Part shown: positions 16,925 to 23,531 of the stretch, in pieces
Numbering within the stretch: position 1 is the first letter of the stretch
How the letters are laid out: every line of letters begins with the position of its first letter
NCBI GenBank assembly: GCA_017405805.1
Contig: JAFQZU010000036.1
Coordinates: 1-37,485, forward strand
Source of the DNA: Lachnospiraceae bacterium
GTDB lineage: Bacteria; Bacillota; Clostridia; Lachnospirales; Lachnospiraceae
Direction of reading: 5' to 3'
DNA length: 37,485 nt
Notes under the pieces: generated by a model
What the model was told of the DNA's origin: nothing
The model's input: only the letters and a program-made list of their open reading frames with translations
Database searches by the model: none
Translations under genes and position numbers: made by a program

Positions 16925-17007
16925 GCCGGCGTGTCGGAATGGCAGACGAGGCAGACTCAAAATCTGCTGTCCGAGAGGGCGTGTGGGTTCGAGTCCCACC
17001 GCCGGCA
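16925..17007 (+). tRNA. tRNA-Leu (anticodon CAA)
   Basis: The 83-base sequence folds as a class II tRNA. The acceptor stem GCCGGCG/CGCCGGC is complete with discriminator A. The anticodon stem GCAGA/TCTGC encloses the loop CTCAAAA, giving anticodon CAA (reads UUG). A long variable arm and the T-loop sequence GGGTTCGAGTCCC are present. CCA is not encoded and must be added after transcription. Confidence 0.97.
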
Positions 17008-17014
17008 TATAGTT

Positions 17015-17060
17015 CAAAAAGCCCATAAATGCGGGAAATCCCGTGTTTACGGGCTTTTTT
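17015..17060 (+). terminator. Terminator after tRNA-Leu
   Basis: AAAAAGCCC-N7-CGGG pairs with CCCG-N7-GGGCTTTTTT around an AAAT loop, ending in a run of six T. Confidence 0.9.
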
Positions 17061-17186
17061 GATGCTCTGGGAAGGAGATAAATAACGGGTTCGCCTTTAT
17101 GGAGTCGATTAAGATAAAACTAACTGATTATCATGAAATAAATACGTGATGAGAAACATGGAAGCAAATGGTAAAGGAGGCATCTT

Positions 17187-17507
17187 ATGTTTATACTGGA
17201 TTGTTTCAAACATTGCAACTGGAAGGCAGCCAGGCTGATCGGCTGCGGTGCACTGCTGGGTTCCTATGGAGTCAGGATCCTGTCCAGCAGGGATGCGAAG
17301 AAGGTATATACGGAAGGCACGGCAGCGGTCCTTCGCATGAAGGATGAAGTTCTTAAGGATGTCACCACGATCTGCGAGAACTGCAGCGATATCGCGGCGG
17401 ATGCCAAAGAGATCAACGAGAGGCGTCAGGCAGAGATCGATGCTCAGCAGATCGAGGACGCCAGGGCGGTGCTGGCGGCGGCAGATCACGCAGAGCGCCC
17501 CGAGTGA
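17187..17507 (+). CDS. DUF6110-type small protein, partner of the metal ATPase
   Basis: 106 aa. The N terminus carries Cys6, His10 and Cys12, then a hydrophobic Ala/Gly/Leu-rich stretch (residues 15-33) that could insert in the membrane. A charged helix follows with a CENC motif and Glu/Ala/Arg-rich coil. It resembles DUF6110 proteins, which to my knowledge are found next to heavy-metal P-type ATPases in Clostridia and have no assigned function. AAAGGAGG precedes the ATG. The ATPase begins only 7 bases after its stop, so they form one operon. A metal-chaperone or ATPase-accessory role is inferred from context. Confidence 0.75.
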   Translation: MFILDCFKHCNWKAARLIGCGALLGSYGVRILSSRDAKKVYTEGTAAVLRMKDEVLKDVTTICENCSDIAADAKEINERRQAEIDAQQIEDARAVLAAADHAERPE

Positions 17508-17514
17508 GAACGTT

Positions 17515-19602
17515 ATGAAATGCAGAATACTACATGAATCGGGAGGCCGCATACGCGTCAGAATGGGCCAGCGCCGTATGACCATGGCGCAGGCGGACCG
17601 GCTGCAGTATTATCTGTCAGCGCTCCCGGAAGTAGTCAAAGCAACCGTCAGCGACCGGACCATGGATGCGACGATTCTTTTTGACAAGGGTAACAGACAG
17701 GCGCGGGAGAATATTATTTCGGCCCTTTCGACGTTTGATTACGCGCATTCCGAGGTCGAGGTGCCGGAGCACACCGGACGTTCGCTCAGCAGGACTTACG
17801 AGGACAAGCTTTTCTTCCTTGTGATGGGGCGCGCATTTCGGGCGTTTGTCCTGCCGGATCCGGTGAATCGTGTCTACAACCTGGTCAAGGCGCTCCGTTA
17901 CATCGGCGAGGGACTGCGGTGCCTTCGCAAGGGAAAACTGGAAGTGCCGGTGCTGGATGCGACGACGATCGCCGTTTCCATTCTGCGGGACGACTATTCC
18001 ACGGCCGGATCCGTCATGTTCCTTCTGGATGCAGGCGCGCTCCTGGAGGAGTGGACCCACAAGAAATCGGTCGATGACCTGGCCCGGCGCATGTATATTA
18101 ACGCGGACAAGGCCTGGGTCTGCAGCCGGGACGGAGAGGAGGTCCTGGTCTCCGTGGCAGACGTTAAGCCCGGCGACTATGTAGTGGTCCGGACGGGCAA
18201 CGTCATCCCGCTCGACGGCATTGTCGAGACCGGAGAGGGAAGTGTCAACCAGGCCTCTATGACGGGAGAATCACTGCCGGTCCGCAAGGATGCGGGCGCT
18301 TACGTTTACGCGGGCACTGTCCTGGAAGAGGGAGAGCTGAAATTCCGCGTCGAGAAGGCCTTGGGCAGCGGCCGGTACGATAAGATCGTGTCCATGATCG
18401 AAGATTCCGAGAAGCTCAAATCCGCGACCGAGAGCCGGGCGGCGCATCTGGCAGATTCGCTGGTACCCTGGTCTCTGGGCGGCACGCTCCTGACTTACGC
18501 CATTACCCGCAATGCGACGCGCGCCCTGTCCTTCCTCATGGTGGATTTCTCCTGCGCGCTCAAGCTGGCCATGCCCATAACGGTTCTGTCAGCCATGCGC
18601 GAGTGCAGTGACCATCACATCAATGTCAAGGGAGGCAAGTTCCTGGAAGCCGTCGCGCAGGCGGACTCCATTGTATTCGACAAAACAGGGACCCTGACCA
18701 GGTCGACGCCCAGTGTCCGCAGGGTGATCACTTTTGGCGGACGGTCGGAGACCGAGATGCTGCGCCTTGCAGCCTGCCTGGAAGAGCATTTTCCGCATTC
18801 CATAGCCAATGCGGTCGTCCGTGAGGCGGAAAAGCGGGGACTGGTCCATGAGGAGCGCCACACGAAGGTAGAGTATGTAGTGGCGCACGGCATCGCAAGT
18901 TCCGTGGACGGCGTCCGCGCCCTGATCGGCAGCTATCATTTTATATTTGAAGATGAAAACTGCAGGATCCCGGATACAGAGGAAGACCGTGCCCACTTCG
19001 AGGCGCTGCCCGATGACTGCACCCTTCTTTATCTGGCGCTTGGGGAGACGCTTGCCGCAGTGATCTGTATCGAGGATCCCATCCGCCCGGAGGCTGTCCA
19101 CGTCGTAGGTGACCTGCGGGAGGCTGGCTTCTCCCGCGTCGTTATGATGACCGGAGACAGCCATAAGACAGCAGCCGCAGTCGCATCAAGCCTGGGGATG
19201 GATGATTTCTATGCCGAAGTCCTTCCGGAGGACAAGGCCGCTTTCATCCGGAGCGAGCACAAAGCGGGACGCAAGGTCATTATGATCGGCGACGGCATCA
19301 ATGATTCGCCGGCTCTGTCCGAAGCGGATGCCGGCATTGCCATTGCTTCCGGCGCAGCCATCACCCGGGAGATCGCCGATATTACCATCTCAGCGGACGA
19401 TCTGCGCGAACTTGTCGTCCTGCGCCGTATCAGCAACGCTCTGATGGACCGGATCGACAGAAACTACCGCCGTATTATGACCTTCAACGGCGCGCTGATC
19501 GTCCTGGGTCTTCTGGGGCTTATGCCATCCGCGCGCGCGGCGCTTCTGCACAACGCTTCCACCATCTATTTCAGCGTGGACAGCATGAAACCGCTGCTGT
19601 AA
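17515..19602 (+). CDS. P1B-type heavy-metal-translocating ATPase, atypical SCALK membrane motif
   Basis: 695 aa. An N-terminal HMA-like region of about 80 residues lacks the usual metal-binding CxxC. The actuator domain has SMTGESLPV, the phosphorylation site is Asp389 in FDKTGTLT, and the hinge is MIGDGINDSPALSEADAGIA. In the metal-binding transmembrane helix, where most P1B pumps have CPC or SPC, this one has Ser346-Cys347-Ala348 followed by Lys350 (FSCALKLAMP), so substrate class cannot be assigned. The N-terminal helices are short and weakly hydrophobic. The start is ATG 17515; reading further upstream would run through the DUF6110 gene in another frame. Probable role: export of a transition metal. 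Confidence 0.88.
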   Translation: MKCRILHESGGRIRVRMGQRRMTMAQADRLQYYLSALPEVVKATVSDRTMDATILFDKGNRQARENIISALSTFDYAHSEVEVPEHTGRSLSRTYEDKLFFLVMGRAFRAFVLPDPVNRVYNLVKALRYIGEGLRCLRKGKLEVPVLDATTIAVSILRDDYSTAGSVMFLLDAGALLEEWTHKKSVDDLARRMYINADKAWVCSRDGEEVLVSVADVKPGDYVVVRTGNVIPLDGIVETGEGSVNQASMTGESLPVRKDAGAYVYAGTVLEEGELKFRVEKALGSGRYDKIVSMIEDSEKLKSATESRAAHLADSLVPWSLGGTLLTYAITRNATRALSFLMVDFSCALKLAMPITVLSAMRECSDHHINVKGGKFLEAVAQADSIVFDKTGTLTRSTPSVRRVITFGGRSETEMLRLAACLEEHFPHSIANAVVREAEKRGLVHEERHTKVEYVVAHGIASSVDGVRALIGSYHFIFEDENCRIPDTEEDRAHFEALPDDCTLLYLALGETLAAVICIEDPIRPEAVHVVGDLREAGFSRVVMMTGDSHKTAAAVASSLGMDDFYAEVLPEDKAAFIRSEHKAGRKVIMIGDGINDSPALSEADAGIAIASGAAITREIADITISADDLRELVVLRRISNALMDRIDRNYRRIMTFNGALIVLGLLGLMPSARAALLHNASTIYFSVDSMKPLL

Positions 19603-19635
19603 AAAAACGAATATCAGTATTACCGTCTTTGTCAG

Positions 19636-19681
19636 GTGCCGGCGTTTTTGAACTCGTGTCATGAATGCCGGCACTTTTTTT
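19636..19681 (+). terminator. Terminator of the metal-ATPase operon
   Basis: GTGCCGGC and GCCGGCAC are separated by a loop of about 23 bases and followed by a run of seven T. Confidence 0.85.
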
Positions 19682-19756
19682 GCAGGACAAATCTGGTATG
19701 ATAGAGGAGCAAACGCAGAGTTGCCGAGGAAAGCGCAGCAGAGAGGAAAGAAAAAG

Positions 19757-20734
19757 ATGGATCCGGCCGCAATGGAATATTACTTCGCCCCGCTCGAGGG
19801 CAACACAGGATATGTCTACCGCAATGTACACTATCGCTTTTTTCCGGAGACGGACAGGTATTATACGCCCTTTGTGGCGCCCAATCACACCTTGCGTTTC
19901 CGGACAAAAGAAATGGATGACATTGACCCCGCGCACAACGCGGGCGTTCCCCTCGTGCCGCAGGTCCTGTCCAACCGCTCGCAGGAGTGCCTGTGGGCCA
20001 TCCGGGAACTTGCGCAGATGGGATATAAGGAAGTGAATTTAAACCTTGGCTGCCCGGTGCCCACGGTCGCCCGCAAGAGGCGCGGATCCGGCATGCTCAA
20101 ATACACGCAGGAGCTGGATGCCTTTCTGGAGGAGGTATTCGAGGGCGTCGAGGGAACAGGGACCGCCGTCTCCGTCAAAACAAGGCTCGGCACCGACAGC
20201 ACGGAAGAAGCCGAGGGACTGATCGGAATCTATAACCGCTATCCCATCAGCGAACTGACCGTGCATCCCCGCTCACAGAAAGATATGTACAAAGGGACGC
20301 CGGATTACGATGCCTTTGCGGCGGTTCTGTGTAAAAGCCGGATCCCGATCGTCTACAACGGGAATATATTCACCGGAGAAGACAGAGACCGTCTATTGGA
20401 ACGCTTCCCGCAGGTCCGGAAGATCATGGCCGGAAGAGGCGTGCTGGCAGACCCGGCGCTGATCAGAGTACTCAAGGGAGGACCGGCCCTGCAGAAAGCA
20501 GAACTGCGGGCTTTTCACGATGCGCTCCTGGACGCTTACAAAAAGACGCTTCCCGGGACCAATGTCGTGATCGGGAGAATGAAGGAATTCTGGCATTACA
20601 CAGGAACCCTCTTTCCGGAGGGGGAAAAGCTTCGCAAGGAGATCAGAAAAGCCCGTGACCTCGGGGCTTATGAGGCTGCAGTGAGAGTCCTTATGTCGAG
20701 CGTCCCGATGAATGGTTCATACAGCGGGCAATAG
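19757..20734 (+). CDS. tRNA-dihydrouridine synthase family protein
   Basis: 325 aa, flavin-binding TIM barrel. Visible family motifs are YYFAPLEGNTGYVYR at the N terminus, VPQVLSN, and LNLGCPVPTVARKRRGSGM with the catalytic cysteine. VSVKTRLG, LTVHPRSQKDMYKG, VYNGNIF and IMAGRGVLADP bind FMN and phosphate. It reduces uridine in the D-loop of tRNA using NADPH. The start at ATG 19757 follows GAGAGGAAAG and lies downstream of a TATGAT -10 element at 19697-19702; an in-frame ATG at 19661 lies inside the preceding terminator and is rejected. Dihydrouridine position specificity is not predictable here. Confidence 0.92.
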   Translation: MDPAAMEYYFAPLEGNTGYVYRNVHYRFFPETDRYYTPFVAPNHTLRFRTKEMDDIDPAHNAGVPLVPQVLSNRSQECLWAIRELAQMGYKEVNLNLGCPVPTVARKRRGSGMLKYTQELDAFLEEVFEGVEGTGTAVSVKTRLGTDSTEEAEGLIGIYNRYPISELTVHPRSQKDMYKGTPDYDAFAAVLCKSRIPIVYNGNIFTGEDRDRLLERFPQVRKIMAGRGVLADPALIRVLKGGPALQKAELRAFHDALLDAYKKTLPGTNVVIGRMKEFWHYTGTLFPEGEKLRKEIRKARDLGAYEAAVRVLMSSVPMNGSYSGQ

Positions 20735-20739
20735 GAGCG

Positions 20740-20755
20740 GTTAAATTTAACTAAT
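20740..20755. promoter_or_regulatory. GTTAG-N6-CTAAC family operator, site A
   Basis: GTTAAATTTAACTAAT fits the 16-bp dyad shared by six sites in this region. It lies just upstream of the -35 box of the small HTH gene. Confidence 0.5.
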
Positions 20756-20762
20756 TTTTTTC

Positions 20763-20791
20763 TTGACTTCTCCAGTTAGACGTAATAAACT
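20763..20791 (+). promoter_or_regulatory. Promoter of the small AraC-type HTH gene with overlapping operator B
   Basis: TTGACT (20763-20768) and TAAACT (20786-20791) are spaced by 17 bases. Operator B, GTTAGACGTAATAAAC (20775-20790), fills the spacer and includes most of the -10. A bound repressor would block polymerase. Confidence 0.7.
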
Positions 20792-20793
20792 CT

Positions 20794-20819
20794 AAGAAGT
20801 TAAATGATACTAACTTCTT
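20794..20819. promoter_or_regulatory. Operator C, extended dyad
   Basis: The arms AAGAAGTTA and TAACTTCTT (9 bases each, perfect) flank eight bases. The core GTTAAATGATACTAAC (20799-20814) fits the shared operator pattern and lies at or just after the expected transcript start. Confidence 0.7.
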
Positions 20820-20830
20820 GGAGATATATG

Positions 20831-21226
20831 ATGGACTTAACGGTTGCCGATGTAGGAAAGGGCGGATGCACTGCAATACAGCAGGAAGTTGCCCTGCAGA
20901 CGATGGACTATCTGGGACAGCATATCGGAGATAAGGTGACGATCCGTGAAATAGCGAAGACGCTGCATGTGTCCGAGACGCATTTAAAGACAAGCTTTCG
21001 CGCCTATTACGGATCGTCGGTGTACGCGTCCTTTAAAAGAATGAAGATGGAAAAGGCGGCCGGAATGCTCGCCTCCACGGACAGGACCGTACTGGCCATA
21101 GCTGGCGGCCTCGGATATGAAAACAGCAGCAAGTTCGCAAGTGCGTTTCGCAGTGTGTACAGTGTTTCGCCCAGTGACTACCGGGCGGACACCCGAAACA
21201 GGAGAGGGAAGAGCACAAAAGGCTGA
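20831..21226 (+). CDS. Stand-alone AraC-type DNA-binding protein
   Basis: 131 aa consisting almost entirely of an AraC/XylS-type double helix-turn-helix: VTIREIAKTLHVSETHLKTSF, then a linker, then VLAIAGGLGYENSSKFASAF. There is no sensor domain, so it either responds through abundance or needs a partner. The chosen ATG has GGAG seven bases upstream; an adjacent ATG (20828) is only four bases from it. Three copies of the shared operator cover its promoter. It therefore looks like a regulated member of the metal-type regulon that in turn activates other genes. A weak hairpin (21265-21282) follows the gene. Confidence 0.8.
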   Translation: MDLTVADVGKGGCTAIQQEVALQTMDYLGQHIGDKVTIREIAKTLHVSETHLKTSFRAYYGSSVYASFKRMKMEKAAGMLASTDRTVLAIAGGLGYENSSKFASAFRSVYSVSPSDYRADTRNRRGKSTKG

Positions 21227-21287
21227 CCGCGTGTCTTCCGGGAAGAATAATGGGGTGAAAGGGATGCGCCCGCAAGGGCGCAAATCT

Positions 21288-21316
21288 TTCGGAACATGGT
21301 TAGACAAAACTAACGA
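21288..21316 (+). promoter_or_regulatory. Operator D with overlapping promoter of DUF2325-DUF3793-flavodoxin
   Basis: GTTAGACAAAACTAAC (21299-21314) matches the consensus dyad exactly. A possible weak promoter, TTCGGA-17-TAACGA, uses the right half-site TAAC as the start of its -10, the same geometry as at sites B and E. Confidence 0.65.
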
Positions 21317-21349
21317 AGGCGATGGGGGTCTGGGAGAACGGAGGTAAAA

Positions 21350-21634
21350 ATGAGCATAGTAATTCTGGGCGGCAACGAATGTATGGAGAGGCAGTATAAG
21401 GATCTGTGCAAGGCGTACCGGTGCAGGGCGAAAATCTTTATCAAGCCCTCCGGGAGCCTGAAGAACAAGCTGGGAAATCCGGATCTTCTGATCTGTTTCA
21501 CGAGCTGCCTGTCCCACAAAGTGCTGCGCAACGCGCAGAATGAGCTGAAGGGGTGCAGCGCTGCGGTTGAGCATTCCCGCACGGCGTCCATGGCGGCACT
21601 CCGTTCCATTCTCGAGAAATATACGGCGGCATAA
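21350..21634 (+). CDS. DUF2325 family protein
   Basis: 94 aa, a single DUF2325 domain: SIVILGGNECMERQYKDLCK at the N terminus, then CRAKIFIKPSGSLKNKLG and LLICFTSCLSHKVL. The pattern suggests a small Rossmann-like fold without catalytic annotation. GGAGGT precedes the ATG. It is the first gene of a three-gene unit with DUF3793 and flavodoxin, downstream of operator D. Small DUF2325 proteins in Clostridia are, as I recall, found near ferrous-iron transport and flavodoxin genes, which fits a role in metal limitation, but the biochemical function is unknown. Confidence 0.8.
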   Translation: MSIVILGGNECMERQYKDLCKAYRCRAKIFIKPSGSLKNKLGNPDLLICFTSCLSHKVLRNAQNELKGCSAAVEHSRTASMAALRSILEKYTAA

Positions 21635-21657
21635 CAAATATATGGCGGTAAAAAGAG

Positions 21658-22209
21658 ATGGCGGACGAACTTTTGGTGCGTTTTGGCGCACCGACACTTG
21701 CCGGGATCAAGACCGGAAGTCTTTTTAGTTATGAATACGGAAGCAGGAAAAGACTGGCAGCCGAGCTCCGGGAACTGAACCGGGTCCTGGGTCCCAAGGG
21801 ACTGCGGATCCTCCCCATGCGGTTTGGAAAAGAACGGGTACTGCTCTATGTATACCGCCCGTTGGATCTGACCAGGGATCTCGGCAGGAAGGATGCACTT
21901 TCCATTCTTCACGAGACGGGATACCGTTCCGATGACGCGCAGGGGTGCGTGGCAGAGCTCATGAGCAGGCTTCGCAGCGGAAAACCGTTTCCGCACGAAA
22001 TCGGATTGTTCCTGAGTTATCCGCCGGAGGATGTGCGAGGGTTTATAGAAAATCACGCAGGCGGATATAAACTGATCGGCGCGTGGAAAGTCTACGGGGA
22101 CGTGGAAAAAGCCCGCAGGACTTTCGACAGGTATGCCCGGTGCACAGATACTTATTGCAAACAGTGGGCCAGCGGCGTTTCTATCGGGAGACTCGCTGTG
22201 GCTGTTTGA
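21658..22209 (+). CDS. DUF3793 family protein
   Basis: 183 aa. DUF3793-type features include FGAPTLAGIKTGSLFSY near the N terminus, LNRVLGPKGLRILPM, and PFPHEIGLFLSYPPEDVRGF; the C-terminal part contains GAWKVYGDVEKARRTFDRY and a cysteine pair (CTDTYC). No membrane segment or signal peptide is seen. It lies 23 bases after DUF2325 and 45 bases before flavodoxin in the same direction, so it is co-transcribed. The family recurs beside flavodoxin in Firmicutes and has no known activity; a link to iron or redox stress is inferred from context only. Confidence 0.8.
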   Translation: MADELLVRFGAPTLAGIKTGSLFSYEYGSRKRLAAELRELNRVLGPKGLRILPMRFGKERVLLYVYRPLDLTRDLGRKDALSILHETGYRSDDAQGCVAELMSRLRSGKPFPHEIGLFLSYPPEDVRGFIENHAGGYKLIGAWKVYGDVEKARRTFDRYARCTDTYCKQWASGVSIGRLAVAV

Positions 22210-22254
22210 CATACACAGTCATTACAAATCATTACAGCATGAAAGGAAAGAAAA

Positions 22255-22677
22255 ATGAGCAAAGTGGCAGTAGTTTACTGGAGCGGTACCGGAAATACAC
22301 AGATCATGGCAGACGCGGTGGAGGAAGGGATCCGCGGCAAGGGCGGCGAAGCTGTCATGATGGGACCGGAGGCTTTCAGCGCGAAGGATGTTGCTTCCTA
22401 TGACGCGATCGCTTTCGGCTGTCCTGCCATGGGCGCGGAAGTTCTGGAAGAGGCAGAGTATCAGCCCATGTGGGATGACGTGAAAGGATCTCTGTCCGGA
22501 AAGAAGATCGCTCTGTTCGGCTCTTACGGCTGGGGGGACGGCGAGTGGATGCGCACATGGGAAGACGAGGCCCGCTCCTGCGGCGCAGATCTGGTCGTGG
22601 ACTGCGTCATGGCCAACAACGAGCCTGACGACGAGGCGAAGGAAGCCTGCAGAAATCTGGGCGCTGCGCTCGTCTGA
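22255..22677 (+). CDS. Flavodoxin
   Basis: 140 aa, standard short-chain flavodoxin. The FMN phosphate loop is VVYWSGTGNTQIMADAV. The isoalloxazine-contacting regions are FGCPAMGAE (50s loop) and LFGSYGWGDGEWM (90s loop, with the aromatic residue that stacks on FMN). It carries one or two electrons at low potential in the cytoplasm and typically replaces ferredoxin when iron is scarce, which agrees with the metal-type operator at the head of its operon. AAAGGAAAG precedes the ATG. A strong terminator follows at 22705. Confidence 0.95.
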   Translation: MSKVAVVYWSGTGNTQIMADAVEEGIRGKGGEAVMMGPEAFSAKDVASYDAIAFGCPAMGAEVLEEAEYQPMWDDVKGSLSGKKIALFGSYGWGDGEWMRTWEDEARSCGADLVVDCVMANNEPDDEAKEACRNLGAALV

Positions 22678-22704
22678 GCTGTATATTTTTCTCTGGGGGT
22701 GTGT

Positions 22705-22738
22705 ACCGGATGGCTTGTGTGCCATCCGGTTTTTTTTC
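22705..22738 (+). terminator. Terminator after flavodoxin
   Basis: ACCGGATGGC and GCCATCCGGT flank a 6-base loop and are followed by a run of eight or more T. Confidence 0.95.
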
Positions 22739-22791
22739 TTGCAAGGGAAGTTAGATGGTGCTAACATAGATTGATGTTAGAAATCACTAAT
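22739..22791 (+). promoter_or_regulatory. Promoter of the ABC operon with tandem operators E and F
   Basis: TTGCAA (22739-22744) and TAACAT (22762-22767) are spaced by 17 bases. Operator E, GTTAGATGGTGCTAAC (22750-22765), fills the spacer and ends inside the -10. Operator F, GTTAGAAATCACTAAT (22776-22791), lies just downstream of the expected transcript start. Confidence 0.7.
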
Positions 22792-22820
22792 TTTGACGGA
22801 ACAGTAAGGCATAAAACAAG

Positions 22821-23531
22821 ATGAGACAGGATCCTTTTTTGGAAATCAGGCAGATCAGAAAATCCTTCGGGACGGGAGAGAACCGCGTGGAAGTGCTGCG
22901 CGGGATCGACCTCTCCCTTGATAAAGGGACTTTCTGCGTGCTTCTGGGGCCGTCCGGCTCCGGCAAGTCGACGCTCTTAAATATCGTGGGGGGAATAGAC
23001 GGGGCGGACAGCGGCGATATCGTGATCAGCGGCGAGAAGATGTCCTCCATGAGCGAGAAAAAGCTTACCCTGTACCGCAGACACCACCTGGGATATATTT
23101 TTCAGATGTACAATCTGATCCCGAATCTGACCGTGCGGGAGAATATTGAAGTCGGTGCTTATCTGAGCAAAAACCCGCTGTCCGTGGACGATCTTCTGCA
23201 CACGCTCGGACTGTGGGAGCACCGGGGCAAAGTGCCCGGCCAGCTTTCCGGCGGACAGCAGCAGAGAACGGCGATCGGACGCGCGGTCGTCAAAAATCCG
23301 GATATCCTCCTCTGCGACGAGCCGACAGGCGCGCTGGACTACAAAACCTCCAAGGATATCCTTTCACTCATTGAAAAGGTAAACCGCTTATATGGAAACA
23401 CGGTGATCATGGTCACGCATAATGACGCGATCCGGAACATGGCGGACGTGGTGGTAAAACTTCGTGACGGCAGTATCTCCAAGATCTACCGGAATGCGGT
23501 ACGGACGAGAGCGGAGGATCTGGAGTGGTGA
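22821..23531 (+). CDS. ABC transporter ATP-binding protein (MacB/LolD type)
   Basis: 236 aa. Walker A is [11 protein letters not shown], the signature is LSGGQQQR, Walker B is [12 protein letters not shown] and the switch His is in VMVTHN. It is of the class that energises FtsX-type permeases, and the permease follows immediately with overlapping stop and start. There is no strong ribosome site upstream of the ATG (only GTAAGG). The gene is first in the three-gene unit behind operators E and F, so expression should follow the same signal as flavodoxin. Such transporters export peptides, lipids or lipoproteins, or act as mechanical transducers; the substrate is unknown. Confidence 0.93.
   Translation: MRQDPFLEIRQIRKSFGTGENRVEVLRGIDLSLDKGTFCVLLGPSGSGKSTLLNIVGGIDGADSGDIVISGEKMSSMSEKKLTLYRRHHLGYIFQMYNLIPNLTVRENIEVGAYLSKNPLSVDDLLHTLGLWEHRGKVPGQLSGGQQQRTAIGRAVVKNPDILLCDEPTGALDYKTSKDILSLIEKVNRLYGNTVIMVTHNDAIRNMADVVVKLRDGSISKIYRNAVRTRAEDLEW

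Noticed and set aside
17344-17514. Upstream extension of the metal ATPase by 57 codons
   Set aside because: The extension overlaps the DUF6110 gene in another frame, is Arg/Ser-rich and lacks a ribosome site; the HMA-like start at 17515 fits the family.
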